This document shows, piece by piece, positions 39,901 through 50,964 of a stretch of DNA of 64,000 bases. Every line of letters begins with the position of its first letter. The first letter of the stretch is position 1. A program made the translations under genes and the position numbers. Below the pieces are notes generated by a model. It worked only from the letters and a program-made list of their open reading frames with translations. It was not told the DNA's origin and did no database searches. The DNA is from Pyrrhoderma lamaoense. Its lineage: Eukaryota > Basidiomycota > Agaricomycetes > Hymenochaetales > Hymenochaetaceae. The stretch spans positions 310,001 through 374,000 of the forward strand of contig NBAZ01000008.1 in assembly GCA_002794735.1 (NCBI GenBank), read 5' to 3'.

Positions 39901-40364
39901 TCTAACCTCATTATTCTTGGTGGCATTGAGAACGTGGTCACTAGCTCACTTCTATCGAATCATGATAATAGAACTGAATTCAGTCTATCTGAAAATGGAG
40001 ACTGGGAGCTTAAAGGCCAACCGCTGCCTAGAACGAACGAAAATGAAGATATTGGTATTTTATTCACTCATCCGCACCCCACTAATCCATCAGCATCAGC
40101 TATTGTTCTATCTGGAACAGAGAGTTGGGGAGAAGGGATGGAGCGGGCACTGCGACTAGCTGAACCTCGAACGGGCTTGATTGTACCAGATTGGATACTT
40201 AGTGGGGAATCGTCTGACAGATTCGGGATTGGTGGTGTACTTGGAGCAGGGTTAGTTACAGCATCGTATTGACATGCACAAGACAATTTCTAAAGCTGAT
40301 CATCCTTAGAGTTTGGAGTACGAATTGGAAGTGGAATGAGTATATGTCCTGGACTGCTTCATAA
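36969..40364 (+). CDS. Large alpha/beta-hydrolase (prolyl-oligopeptidase-like)
   Basis: Roughly 900-residue fungal protein of unknown substrate. The start at 36969 is followed by MQWDVVLSDEWD, then LGPFPIHAREQHFISPGFP, SWTTFKSDKGGNLAISYP, NIRWSALRSTEGWEIL, GDYEIRLFGDPRDNG and TIAPTQTRIVPLKLEQ. The hydrolase core has LHGAGVDVISSSFWAEAIP (oxyanion loop), GLDWHGPSASEAF and the nucleophile elbow LLGHSNGGQGVWYLTSRYP (GHSNGG), then VHVLAVHG and GNDTNVPTWHSREYVSLI. The C-terminal part reads DGQPHWYDNVFKSLD, VRTTNVCVFSVDLDLPLSS, ALRIAHSLDVLLKMDAQI and NWKWNEYMSWTAS. No signal peptide is visible, so it is probably intracellular. More than ten introns. Two joins, near 39370-39425 and 39720-39790, do not resolve cleanly in phase, so the model is uncertain there. 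Confidence 0.82.
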
Positions 40365-40849
40365 TAGGACGTCGATGAGTTTTGCTCTCTTTCCTGTACT
40401 ATATTCCACACTATATCAACAAAAAAATCAGAGAACTGGACTATATCATGCTTATCGAACACAACAAGGTACTATATAACTTCCACTTGCCTTTAACGGA
40501 AGCTGCCTGATTTAGCACGGTATCTTTGTTTGATATTATTTGCGTGTATTAGATCGAAATCTGTTACTGATGTACATCTGTTAAGTAATCGTGAGAATAT
40601 TCACTTACCAGATATAGGCAAAACGAGTACCAACAGCCTCTATGCTCAACCAATCAGATGCGCCATATCTTCCCTTTGTCTTCACGTAGAAAAGCAATCA
40701 AGACGACTACATCCTCTCAAGACCTCTCTACATATAAAAATGGCCGTAAAACATGCTTGTATGGAACTATACTTCGACCCCAAACATCATCTGCCCCCCA
40801 TCAGAAGCTTCTTACCGTGTTCCTGCCCTCACCTACTTTCACTACTAAG
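40365..40849. other. Intergenic region
   Basis: About 485 bases: the hydrolase 3' flank and the zinc-finger gene promoter. A frame open upstream of the zinc-finger ATG (from about 40658) has no family features and is taken as leader. Confidence 0.45.
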
Positions 40850-41727
40850 ATGGCTCGTTCTCCAACTAATACAAGCGTCCGATACTCCTGCATCTACTGC
40901 GGCAAGAAAATTGGCAGGCCGTCTGATCTTAGAAGACATCACTTGACCCATGAGAAAGATCCTCAGTATGTGCCCATTAGTACGAGGAAGTACCAATTGT
41001 ATCTCATGATAGTATTTTTGCACATAAGGTTTAAGTGCGCTTTTCCTGGGTGCAGCTATGGCTCACATCAGAAGAGCAATCTTAAAAATCACATCAAGTC
41101 ACGCCAGTGAGTTATAGTCATAAAAATAATCATGAGCGTACGTCCTAACCTTGGATACTTTGCCTAACTTATAGCAGTTATCAGAGTTTTAATTGTACCG
41201 TCCCAGGGTGTTTAAGAACGTACAAGGATGTCAGCTCCGTGATTAGGCACGAGAAAAAACATCACGGTTTTTATAGAACTCAAGAACAGGACTCTAGTTC
41301 TACTCGATGCACTGGGGAACAAGGAATGAAAATGCAAGCTCATGAAGTGATGTTTGATCATTCTAATGATCACACTTCGACTTTCTCAGAAAAGGAATCT
41401 GCAAACTCTTATACTCAGACCGATGCCCTAGGATCCCCCTCAGATTATTCCGAACCAGAGACACCCCCACAAGTCACACCACCTCTAGATTCACCGTATC
41501 CCTTGCCAGTGATCATGGACCAGAGTACGCCTATGAACAATATGGGACCAGTCAAGTTCAATGCACTCGATCTTCAACAATACTACTCTCCCTATGCAAC
41601 CACCTTTGATGACTTGCCTCCTTTCACCGACCCCTTTCCGACCCAAATAGAGACTAAATTCGTACTTGAATCATCATTTTGGTTGGACCTAAAAACCCCT
41701 AAACCACTTCCTCATGCACTATCATGA
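40850..41727 (+). CDS. C2H2 zinc-finger protein, three fingers
   Basis: Putative DNA-binding transcription factor of about 250 residues, three exons. The ATG at 40850 gives MARSPTNTSVRYSCIYCGKK. Finger 1 is YSCIYCGKKIGRPSDLRRHH (C-x2-C, then H-x3-H). Finger 2 begins FKCAFPGCSYGSHQKSNLKN and ends H-x4-H (HIKSRH, across an intron). Finger 3 is FNCTVPGCLRTYKDVSSVIR followed by HEKKHH. The fingers sit at the N-terminus; the rest is Ser/Thr/Pro-rich and acidic (SPSDYSEPETPPQVTPPLD), a plausible activation region. C-x4-C fingers 2 and 3 are typical of basidiomycete family expansions with no known targets. Intron joins at 40966/41031 and 41107/41176 complete the finger spacing, which supports the model. 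Specific function is unknown. Confidence 0.85.
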
Positions 41728-42999
41728 TGGACTCCCCCCCCCTCCCCAACATCTTCCCACCGCTCAATGCATACTTTTTATATCATGTCTACTTTTCTCG
41801 TTTCTTTCCCATATCCACACCTCGTTCTCTCTTCCACCTGATTTATCATCAACTTGATACGACAATCCCCCTCTACTTCCTATCACATCATATGCAATGC
41901 TAAACATATCTGTATTTCCCCCTTTTCCATTTCTTCTTTCTTTTTCTTATTTTTTTCCCTTTTTGTATCTATTAATCCCCGACCAAAATTTTCTTGATTA
42001 CTCATAAATAACTGTCGTACTAGCTCTATTTCTTCGAGAAATAAATTAAATATCTCTCAACATACATACTTTAACGTCCGGATATGCATAACTTATAGTT
42101 TATAAGCGACGACAAATCTCGGGGTAGTTCCAGATTTTAAACCACTCGCGACGCGAACCTGAGCCTCCGAGTCGCACTTTCCTCCCAACAATCTTCCCAC
42201 CCTTCATTATTTTTGAGATCCGACTCGCTCTTTCCTTTCTTCACAAGGTAGCTACATGATTCATCCCTCAGAGATAGCATTACTTAGGCTTATAGTAGGT
42301 AATAATCGATAAAAACATGCCTTCATTTCCTATGTTAAGTCTAGGGTACAGTCACGGCATCCTTCGCGTACAAGAACTCACATCTACCATTTCTGTTTGT
42401 CAACTGTCCCATTCATTTGCAATACACTTGATATAAATGTCATGGTATCTATGCATCAATATGTATCAAAACAGAGACAGGTTTGGTATTGGATTATTTT
42501 CTCTATCTCATACTCCTATATACGATAGAAGGGGGGAAACAGGGGGGAGGGGGAGTATCTGTTCGTGAAAGCCCGAACCAAAGAGAAATTTATGCTGTTG
42601 AAGAAACAGGAGGTAAAAGACCTGAGAGTAATTCAAAGATGACAGAAAAGAGGATAAGGTGGGGATAAAATAAGGACAGCTTTGGATGGTATATCCACCA
42701 TTGATACAACCCGGGCGTTTCATTAATACGCAATATATAGATATATCAACAGAAACAACCATTTTTTACTGAAGGCCGCTCTCAGAACAGACAAAGAAGT
42801 TGAGACAAGTAACGAACAGAAAAGGAGGTTATAGAAAAAAAGGGGTTGTGGGAAATAAAACGATAAACAACCTTCCACCGGAGAGACAGAAGAAGAATCC
42901 TTAGCCTACGCAGAGAGTTCTTAAAATAAATCATTCAGGTCATGATGTAGCGCCGAATCGCGCCCACCGTGTCGTGTCACATTGATAAAAATGTGTCAA
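41728..42999. other. Convergent intergenic region
   Basis: About 1.27 kb. The first 300 bases are strongly C/T-rich and probably form the zinc-finger gene's 3' end. A G-rich cluster lies at 42531-42553 and is listed separately. No gene is recognisable. Confidence 0.45.
42531..42553 (+). other. G-run cluster, possible G-quadruplex
   Basis: Three long G tracts (6, 6 and 5 bases) are separated by 5 and 1 bases. Such spacing could fold into a quadruplex on the plus strand or in a plus-strand RNA. Function is unknown, and run lengths may be miscalled in this assembly. Confidence 0.4.
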
Positions 43000-43593
43000 T
43001 CAAGTAACAACGACAGGCTTGGGCATAGCAAGAATTGAATCAACGTCAATCGACACTGTGCGTGAATGATCCCAAGGACCCCGCACCAGTGCGGGACTCC
43101 CTGATTGTGTTCTCGACGGCGACGAAGAATACGATGATGACGACGATGGTGATGAGTTACCCGTACTCGATGAACCCATGCCTACACCTCCTCCAAATCC
43201 AACGAGCGGTAGCGAAGAACTAGACCGGGATGCAGATGGATACGAAGATGGCGGAGAGTACGAGATAGATAGCCCCGATGAGTCCAAGTCTCGTGAAACT
43301 GTGCGTCGACTCGGAGAACGGCTGTTTGAGCTTGACGACCTTGAGAGGTTTGCTTCAGAGGAAGAAGACGCGTGCATTGTGCCATACGGTGAAGTGCTGG
43401 TCGCCTTTGGGTTATGGCCCACACGGGTGCGTGGCTCAGACATGCGAGGAATTGAGACTGTTACTATACGAGCGAGTTCTGACGCGTCAAGTACTGGACG
43501 AGGTACTGATGGGAGTGTATGTTTTGCCTGACCACGAGCAGGAAGAGGTCCCTTGACGAGACGCAAAGAAGTTGGAGGTGGACGGCGAGGCAT
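43000..43593 (-). CDS. Ser-rich protein of unknown function
   Basis: Intronless 197-codon frame. The ATG at 43593 gives MPRRPPPTSLRLVKGPLPAR, then GQAKHTLPSVPRPVLDASEL and ARIVTVSIPRM. The middle is almost pure Ser/Arg/Tyr/Pro, with a Gly cluster (VGFGGGVGMGSSSTG). The end reads GPWDHSRTVSIDVDSILAMP. The frame is open further upstream only with non-ATG codons. The ordered N-terminus and C-terminal SIDVDSILAMP look constrained compared with the middle, which suggests a real protein, possibly a short-motif regulator. I recognise no domain. The local GC content is higher than in the neighbours because of the Ser/Arg codons used. Confidence 0.6.
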   Translation of the reverse strand: MPRRPPPTSLRLVKGPLPARGQAKHTLPSVPRPVLDASELARIVTVSIPRMSEPRTRVGHNPKATSTSPYGTMHASSSSEANLSRSSSSNSRSPSRRTVSRDLDSSGLSISYSPPSSYPSASRSSSSLPLVGFGGGVGMGSSSTGNSSPSSSSSYSSSPSRTQSGSPALVRGPWDHSRTVSIDVDSILAMPKPVVVT

Positions 43594-44286
43594 TGTCACT
43601 TTAGATGGAAGAGCAGCTGGAAGATGAATATAGTTCAATCACTGGTGTTTTTATCTATAGATTATACCACAAAGATACACACCGGTAAAGGTATAGGACG
43701 TGATAGTACTTAATTTCCGCAGAAGCAACAGTTGAGAAGGAGGATATTAGATGCAGTGAACCAGGCTCGGATTGAAAGGTAGTGGAGTGGAATTGGAAGT
43801 CAGCTTTTTATTCTTGTGAGCCCGTCAAGGGTTTCCAGAATCAGCTATTAAAATGAATGTCTTGAGACGGGTGCACCTGGCGAGACTGAGTGTGTTTAAG
43901 CTGACGAGAAATGAGGAGAAAATAGGAAGAGAGATGGTGGTCGGATGGTAAGGTGGTGTTTAGATACTACTGAATTTCGGGACCCTCGTTGCGAAGCCGC
44001 GATTGATGCGCAGCGACCACACGGACTTTGTCTTTCGCGAACACAATTATATATAAATCATCTCTATCTCGCTTCCCAGCAACATTTTTATTTTCTAGTT
44101 ATTAGATAATGTTTGTTTGTCGTCTGAACACCACAAATTCATACTTAATGGAGCAAAAACCAACTCAGTTTGATGGAAAAATTTATGTTTTGATATGTTT
44201 GATAGGGTATGATCAACTTGATTATCATAGTATACAATGCATTATGTATGGGTCCATCTCCATCATTCTAAAATCCACCTCGTCTC
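43594..44286. other. Intergenic region
   Basis: About 690 bases with the upstream region of the Ser-rich gene and the 3' flank of the V-ATPase gene. No gene is seen; a plus-strand frame over 44109-44381 runs into V-ATPase coding sequence and is a shadow. Confidence 0.45.
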
Positions 44287-46141
44287 TCAGCTTCCACGCC
44301 AAGGTTGGCTCAGTAGGCGTTGCACGGAAATCAACGACCGATATCTTACGTCTGCATTTTCGTGTGTCATTAATTGCATAATACGCGTCTTAGCACCTAG
44401 ATCCGCAACAATCCTTTCAAGGCATAAATACAAAGCCTCGATTCGTTAAAATAAAATTCAACATACTTCTTTCCGCGTTCAGAGTACTTGACAAATTGGC
44501 CTAGATCGTGTGCGGCTACTGCTAAGACAAGCGGATCCGTCGACTCGTTTAGTAATTTCACCAGCAATCTGTAGACACAACGTCAGTTGTTCGGTTCAGT
44601 GCTTCTGAAAAAATGTCTATACTTGAGTTGTGCATTGTCCTTCTCGCAAAGCTTACTTGCATTCTCTTGCCAGAAAGTGTCGGATTCGTGTACAGGCGAC
44701 CAGGATAAATGTCCTGATTCCAGCTCTGCAACATACTCTTCCCAGGTACTATATTAAGTCTCGATTTCAGTCCGGTCCATGTGATACCAATAATTGAAAT
44801 AACACTACGTGAGACTGTCAAAGTTTGCCTTCAATTCATCACGTAAAAATTGGACGTCCTCAATAATATCTTCATCGGTCCATTTCCTGGTACACAAACT
44901 CTTTGCGAAAGGAAGAAGTTGGGCCACAAGCATCGACGGTAGGTTTTGAGAGGGAGCTTTGGTAACGAGGTTCTTAACGAATATCAGTTTCTGAATTGTG
45001 TAGGATGTCAAAGGAGATATCTTACTCTGAAAGTGGCTACGATCACTCGAATCACTTTCTCTTTCACTGCTGCCTGAGCAACATCAGTCAAGAGAGGAAT
45101 GATATCATATTTCCTGGCATTAGGTTATGAGCAAGAGTGCTTATTATTATTATAGACAAACTCTTACTTGTTGATATTTTCCGAAATCTCTTGCTCAAAT
45201 GTTAACAACCAGAAGCAGAAACAGACTTGGTAGCTCATTTGAGCGCCCGGTTTATTCTGTAATATATCGCGTAGACTAGTTGCAAGGTAAGAAATATGCT
45301 TTGGGCATAAAAACGAAGCCATACCCAACTATTATTTTAGAGTGTGCCCATACAGCTTTACGGACCTCAGCCCTAGGAAGTAAAGACTCAAGGCATTGAA
45401 CTGCAACATCGCGCTTGTGAGGAGAAGAGGACTGAGTTAAGGAAGCAAGGGTTTCCAAGAATGGTTTAAGATGTTGGGGTTTAATTGACGAGGGTTCGGA
45501 ACTGATGGTAACGTTGTATTGAATTATAGCACTTGACACAGAATTTATGGATCGTACCTGAGAAGAACGGTCAGGATCTGCGCAGTCTTTAGCTGTAAAA
45601 ACTCGTCTTGGTTGTCAAGTGTCCTAGAGGGATTCTTTTAGATTGCAGTATATTATGTATTCGGATGTGGCGTACTTGAGCAGAGCTGCGTATGGTAGCT
45701 CTGGATCCTTCTCTACTGCGCGGGTGAATAATGAGATTCGGTCTTCATGGTCTACCTTAACGGATTAGTACAAAGAAAGAAGTAAGATAGTGCAAGCGAA
45801 CCAGTTAAAGCGTCAGTAATAAGAACTAGAATCCATTGCATTGTATCAACTCTATTCAGCTTGTTAAGCAGTCCGAGGTAGAGCAGTGCATACGTCTGCC
45901 CTTCAGTTGAGAGTAGTGCATCAGTTTTCGACCTTGGTTGTCTATCAACGCGTTTGATTAAAGCAAGCTCATCAGGAGTCACAAGTCCAGCACGTTGATA
46001 TGCCTAGAGGAGGATATTCAGTTACCCCAAGCTTATATTATGCACAATTCAGGAATGCCTCACCTCCCAGGGTACCGGCTTTGAGCGTATCTTTGCGGAC
46101 GTCTCTTCGATGTAAGAATTTGATACTAACGAGAGCGACAT
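44287..46141 (-). CDS. VMA13: V-type proton ATPase subunit H
   Basis: Regulatory armadillo-repeat subunit of the V1 sector, which activates the assembled pump and silences free V1. The start at 46141 gives MSLSLVSNSYIEETSAKIR, then VPWEAYQRAGLVTPDELALI, TYALLYLGLLNKLNRVDTMQ, the HEDRISLFTRAVEKDPELPY region, SPHKRDVAVQCLESLLPRAE, QLLPFAKSLCTRKWTDEDII and EYVAELESGHLSWSPVHESD. The conserved C-terminal domain follows with FWQENASKLCEKDNAQLK, LVLAVAAHDLGQFVKYSERG and HENADVRYRSLISVQRLLSQ, ending PWRGS. About ten exons of 50-250 bases. Divergent from the MRPL46 gene with only 215 bases between starts. The match runs end to end and identification is firm. Confidence 0.94.
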
Positions 46142-46356
46142 CGTGAGTAGCTACTATTGTCGAGAAACAGCGTGATGGTGTCGACACAATGCTAGATGCA
46201 AGTCGGGGAGCTGGTCACGGATTAGGAGAGACTAGGCGACGCCACCAGCAAGAGCACGGCGGATAGAGTGAAGATCGTCAGCTCACGCGCGCTTTCAAGT
46301 TTCTCTTCATCAAGCTCAAGCTTCTCCCTTACCGACATACTTTTCGACCACCGGGA

Positions 46357-47389
46357 ATGTCGATTGCCTTTCTTTCTCAATGCCAGCGACAAATGCTTCA
46401 TAATTCTGGCTTTGCAAGAAGTGTGTACAAAGGCAGATACATTTCCGGAAAAAGAATAACTGACTTTCATAACTACTTTTGTTTGATACAGGTTTTGCAA
46501 AACGGTCATTTGCAACAGTCACTGAAGTTCCAAAACCTCATAGGCTAGCTGTCGGTATACTGTTAAACAGGTCCCCGGTCCTTACACGCACGCCTTCAAA
46601 ATTTGAACAGGAATTCTACAAATACCAGCAACGTATACAACGTGCTCTCTTCAATCCTTTCCCTCATGAATTCTACTTCAAGCAAGGGTCTGTACTCGAA
46701 GCACAATTCAACCAAGAGGAGATAAAAAGGGAGAGGAGGGCTTTTGGTGATGCTTTCGTAAAAGACATGGAAGACAAGAGTTCGTTGTTAATGAACATAG
46801 AAACAACCGGAGAGGAGGATGAAAAACCAAGGCCAAGAAAATCTGAAGCTGATGAGAAAGTGGATACAAAAAGTCTAGATAGACAAGGCTCAAGAAATCT
46901 GTACCTGTTGGTTAAAGGGCAGCCTGGTGAAAAATATGAGTGGAGATTCCCTAAAGGCTATGTCGAATCTGGAGAGTTTTTACATGAGGTGAGCAATTCC
47001 CCTGTATTGCCATCATCTTTCAACTCAATCGTAGCTGTCTTCAGGCTGCAAAAAGAGACTTGCACGCTGAATGTGGGCCAGATATGAATACATGGGTCGT
47101 TGGACGAAAACCAATAGGCTTGCTCGAGTACAACTATACAAAACCAGATCCGGACTTTCAGGGCGAAAAGGTTCGTTATTATCTAAAAGAATACTAAAAG
47201 TCTATTATTATTATAATACTAACGTGCACCATCTGTGTATAGATATTCTTCTACAAGGCACACATCTTCTCCGGACAGGCAAAGACCGAGAAAATCGGTG
47301 ATTTTGCATGGTTAACGAAGGAAGAAATTGAGTCACGGGTAGACAAGGAATACTGGAACGGAGTAAAGGATATGTTATCAGACATTTAG
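46357..47389 (+). CDS. MRPL46: Mitochondrial large ribosomal subunit protein L46
   Basis: Component of the mitochondrial 54S subunit (yeast Mrpl17), with a Nudix-like fold but no expected hydrolase activity. The ATG at 46357 gives a basic, hydrophobic presequence (MSIAFLSQCQRQMLHNSG), joined over a 72-base intron to FAKRSFATVTEVPKPHRLAV, then GILLNRSPVLTRTPSKFEQE, FNPFPHEFYFKQGSVLEAQF, LYLLVKGQPGEKYEWRFPKG, CGPDMNTWVVGRKPIGL, FFYKAHIFSGQAKTEKIGDF and AWLTKEEIESRVDKEYWNGV. It ends MLSDI. Four exons, in phase. The LYLLVK...W.FP core and the AWLTKEE end are characteristic of the family. Mitochondrial import is inferred from the presequence. Confidence 0.92.
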
Positions 47390-47643
47390 TATTTTATTTC
47401 ACATCTACTCAGTCATTGTAATTATCGTACGCATCGGGGTATACATGAGCATTAATAATAATTATAATCTTCAATGTTACACTGTTTCTAATCTGATTAT
47501 AAATCTAATGTACATTTTTTGCAATTTTTGTAATGTAAACGAATTATCTAATCATAGTTGTACTTAGCAGTTGTCATACTAGTTACGAGCGTGGCGACCG
47601 ACCCCCGCGGTCTCTCTCCTCACTGCCTTGGCTTCACTCCATC

Positions 47644-49084
47644 ATGGCCCTCTTCAAGCGTCGCTCCAGCGGTGACAATGACAATGATTCAGACTCAAAC
47701 TCGGGGCAACAGTCGAAGCAAAAACCAGGCTGGAGGAGGCCAGCAAGTATGCAAAATCATTTGTTTGTTACTAGTTTACTCACCTGACTGAATCCAATCA
47801 TCAGACACTGCATTCAAACAACAGCGACTCAAGGCATGGCAGCCTATTCTGACACCAAAGACGGTTCTTCCAACTCTCTTCCTCATTGGGATTCTTTTCG
47901 GCCCAATAGGTGGCTTACTTATCTGGGGAAGTAGCTTGGTACGCACTAATCACCCACTGTTATTGTTACTATTGAAACTGATATATATAAACTGGTTAGG
48001 TGAGCGAAATCACACTTGACTACACCGACTGCGACACGATCACACAATCATCCTCTGCGTCCAATCTCAGTTTTACGGATATGACCACCTTTAAATACCG
48101 CCTCCGTTCCCGAGACTCTTCTCTCACTGTCTCAACCCCTCAATGGGCATTCTTCAACAATACTTCAGCAGACCCTGCAGAGCAGGCACAATGCACTCTA
48201 CAATTTGAAGTCCCAGCGGACCTACCGGATTCCGTACTTATGTATTATAAACTCACCAACTTCTACCAGAACCATAGGCGATACGTAAAAAGCGTAAATA
48301 CCGACCAGCTTAAGGGCAAAGCTCCCTCTTCATACACTTTATCCAAGAGCGATTGCAAACCTTTAGCTGTTGATGAAAACAATAAGATCATTTGGCCCTG
48401 TGGTCTCATAGCAAACTCGCTCTTTAACGACACGTTCTCAAATCTGACTGCGGTCCAAACAGATGGCTCAACAAATAGTGATTATAGCTTCTCAGAGACA
48501 GGCATCGCATGGCCTGGGGAGGCGAAGAAGTATGCTTCGGATCCTGGATATGATCTCAATGATATTGTCCCTCCGCCCAATTGGGCTCTACGGTTCCCCA
48601 ATGGATACAATTCGTCGAACTTACCCAACTTACATACTGACGAACACTTCCAAAATTGGATGAGAACTGCCGGTTTGCCAACATTTACAAAACTGTATGG
48701 ACGAAATGATGAACAGACATTACTAGCGGGGACTTATCAGTTAACAATTAACATGAGTAAGTAAATCGGCCTTTGTTTCTTCTTCGCACAATTATCGACT
48801 GTTTTGGTGCTACTTAGACTTCCCTGTAAGGCCCTATAAAGGGACAAAATCTGTAGTTATTACCACAGTCTCCTGGATGGGTGGGAAGAATCCCTTCTTG
48901 GGATGGGCATATGTTGCTACCGCAGGTGTTTTCGTTCTCCTAGGGATTGCCGGTCTTATAAGACATCTTGTCAAGCCAAGGTACGCCTCTTAGTATAAGG
49001 ACCTCTACAATGAAATGTTTAGACTGAAATCAATATTGCTTTAGGCGTCTTGGTGATATGTCTCTCCTCTCATGGAACCGATGA
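47644..49084 (+). CDS. CDC50: CDC50/LEM3 family phospholipid flippase subunit
   Basis: Non-catalytic partner of P4-ATPases, needed for their ER exit and for aminophospholipid flipping. The ATG at 47644 gives [20 protein letters not shown]; a cytosolic N-terminus with [20 protein letters not shown] leads to TM1 ([20 protein letters not shown]). A large lumenal domain has [43 protein letters not shown] and [20 protein letters not shown], with paired Cys and several N-glycosylation sites. TM2 is [20 protein letters not shown]. The protein ends [11 protein letters not shown]. Every family block is in order, about 400 residues. Which of the fungal paralogues (Cdc50, Lem3, Crf1) it matches cannot be told here. 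Confidence 0.94.
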
Positions 49085-49474
49085 TTTTTTACTTTCGTTA
49101 CTTTACCCATCGGTAGTGATGTTATAATTCACTACTAGACCTACGAACACTCTTATTCTTGTTAATTGAATGCCCCTCATTATTATGTCTTTTCATCTCC
49201 TTTTTTGTTTCTTTATCTCCGCATTTCCATAGTATTTATCCAATTTCGAGTTCTGTTCTGATTAATGGAGGTGTATCATGACTAGTAATTCATTACTATG
49301 CTACAATAGAGGGGGGTATCCAATGATTGTACATATCAGTATACAGTACTATCGTGGCAAAATAAAATTGAAACTAATTGGGCTAGGATACTTGAAGGTG
49401 AGAAGGGAAAAAGGACATGACATCAATACAAACGGAATCGGTACACAGTCATAAAAGCCACTGAAGCCATAGAC
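49085..49474. other. Convergent intergenic region
   Basis: About 390 bases between the 3' ends of the CDC50 and RNA cyclase genes. T-rich near 49190-49230; nothing else is seen. Confidence 0.5.
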
Positions 49475-50964
49475 TCAGAGCCGACCTTCTAACCCTATAC
49501 CTTGACAATAAATGATACTCTGTCGTGTACCGTCTACATATTCCTCTAGCTTGAATTTTGCACCAGTAATCGTCATTATGATACTCATAGCGACTCTGCC
49601 CGATTAAAAAAGAGAAAAAACCAAGTTTAGTCAGGTACGTAAGCCATCGGCCAGAGAAAATAGGGAGAGTATACGCGATTACATACCTCGTATGTTCACT
49701 AATGGGCCCAGTCCTGACAACGCTCATCCCTTTTGCAAGAGCCGAGAAAATAAGCAACTGGTCCTGCATATACTCATCCACACAACCTCCCCGTTCCAAT
49801 TCCTCTATGAGCCGAGTAGCAGCTTTAAGCACGATGTGCTCCGCTATAGATTCTCTCATTTTTTTCGTTTTCTCCTTCATAGAGAGGGTTTTGCTCGACG
49901 AGAGTTTCTGATCGCTGCTAGAACTCTTCATCACTTCTTTATAGATTGTGTTATAAGGCTTTAAATCTTCAAAATGAGCGTCTGAGGCGAGAACACAGCC
50001 GGTATTGGTTTCCGCCCAAAGAAGGATGCCCGCACCACAACCTAGATTATACTCGTTAGCACCACTAATGGTAATGCAAGTGGTTTCGACAGCAAATCCA
50101 CTGCGACCGTGACTATCTAGAAAGTCTGTGATCTCCTGTCTTGCTGGTGCCAAGGTAAGTGATGAGGCATACCCGGGAGGTAGTAGCTTTCGAAAAGAAG
50201 GTATAACCTTTTTCTTCATATCTGTTGACATATTCGTCGAGCTCCTTTCGTTAGTACAAGAGTAACAGATGGCATGTATTTTCTTGACACGGCCCCTTTC
50301 AGTAAGTCTTACTGGACGAAGATATTCGCCTTTCTTTAGTCCGGGTATAAAAGCAAGTACATCCCTTTACAGATGTCATAGAATCCTCGGACCTCAATTT
50401 CACATCTAATTTGAAGGAGATATCTTTAGGTAAGAAGTGGCCATTTAGAAATGGAAGAAGGATACGCTGAACATAGTCAAAAAGAGGTGCGTTCGGTATA
50501 TTTGTACCACCATAGAGACACAGAGTCGATATCGGACGTCCTGGGACATTGGCAGCCCTACCATTTATGCCCTTGTCATCTTTCGCAAGCAAGTCCGGCT
50601 TGTATGTTTCAGGAAATAGAAGGCAAGGCAGTACATTTTGGTATATCAACGCTATCGGTGCAGACATCTTGGCCTTACATTCATAATTTCCAGCTTGAAT
50701 AATTCCTGGCTCAAAATCAATGAAAGATGAACCGGTGTCTATCTCATTAATTTGTGCGTTAGAAAGCTTTGCAACAAGCTTGATCCCAGCCACATGTTTC
50801 GATTTGAGACCCGGAACCATTCTTTCTTCCCGTATGCGAGCCATGGTCATAGGCTTTTGAGTAAGGGCGCTAAGAGCAGTAGCATACCGTATCAGTTGCC
50901 CGCCACCCCCTGCACCGTCAACCTCTATGTAGTCGTAATCCTCTCGCTTTCTTTTAGTCGGCAT
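49475..50964 (-). CDS. RTCA: RNA 3'-terminal phosphate cyclase, damaged glycine motif
   Basis: Enzyme family that converts RNA 3'-phosphates to 2',3'-cyclic phosphates using ATP. The ATG at 50964 gives MPTKRKREDYDYIEVDGAGG, then GGGQLIRYATALSALTQKP, GLKSKHVAGIKLVAKLSNAQ, GSSFIDFEPGIIQAGNY, LCLYGGTNIPNAPLFDYVQR, AVETTCITISGANEYNLGCG, ILLWAETNTGCVLASDAHFE, and GGCVDEYMQDQLLIFSALAK with VRTGPISEHT. The last exon ends IIYCQGIGLEGRL. The YGGTN, ETNTGC and DEYMQDQL blocks favour RTCA over the nucleolar RCL1. Near 50357-50395 the frame is lost where the family has an RG[YF]YPKGGGEV motif: neither a 28-base pseudo-intron (50365-50392) nor two single-base additions recovers the PKGGG residues. The enzyme may be inactive or the sequence faulty here. 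Confidence 0.85.
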
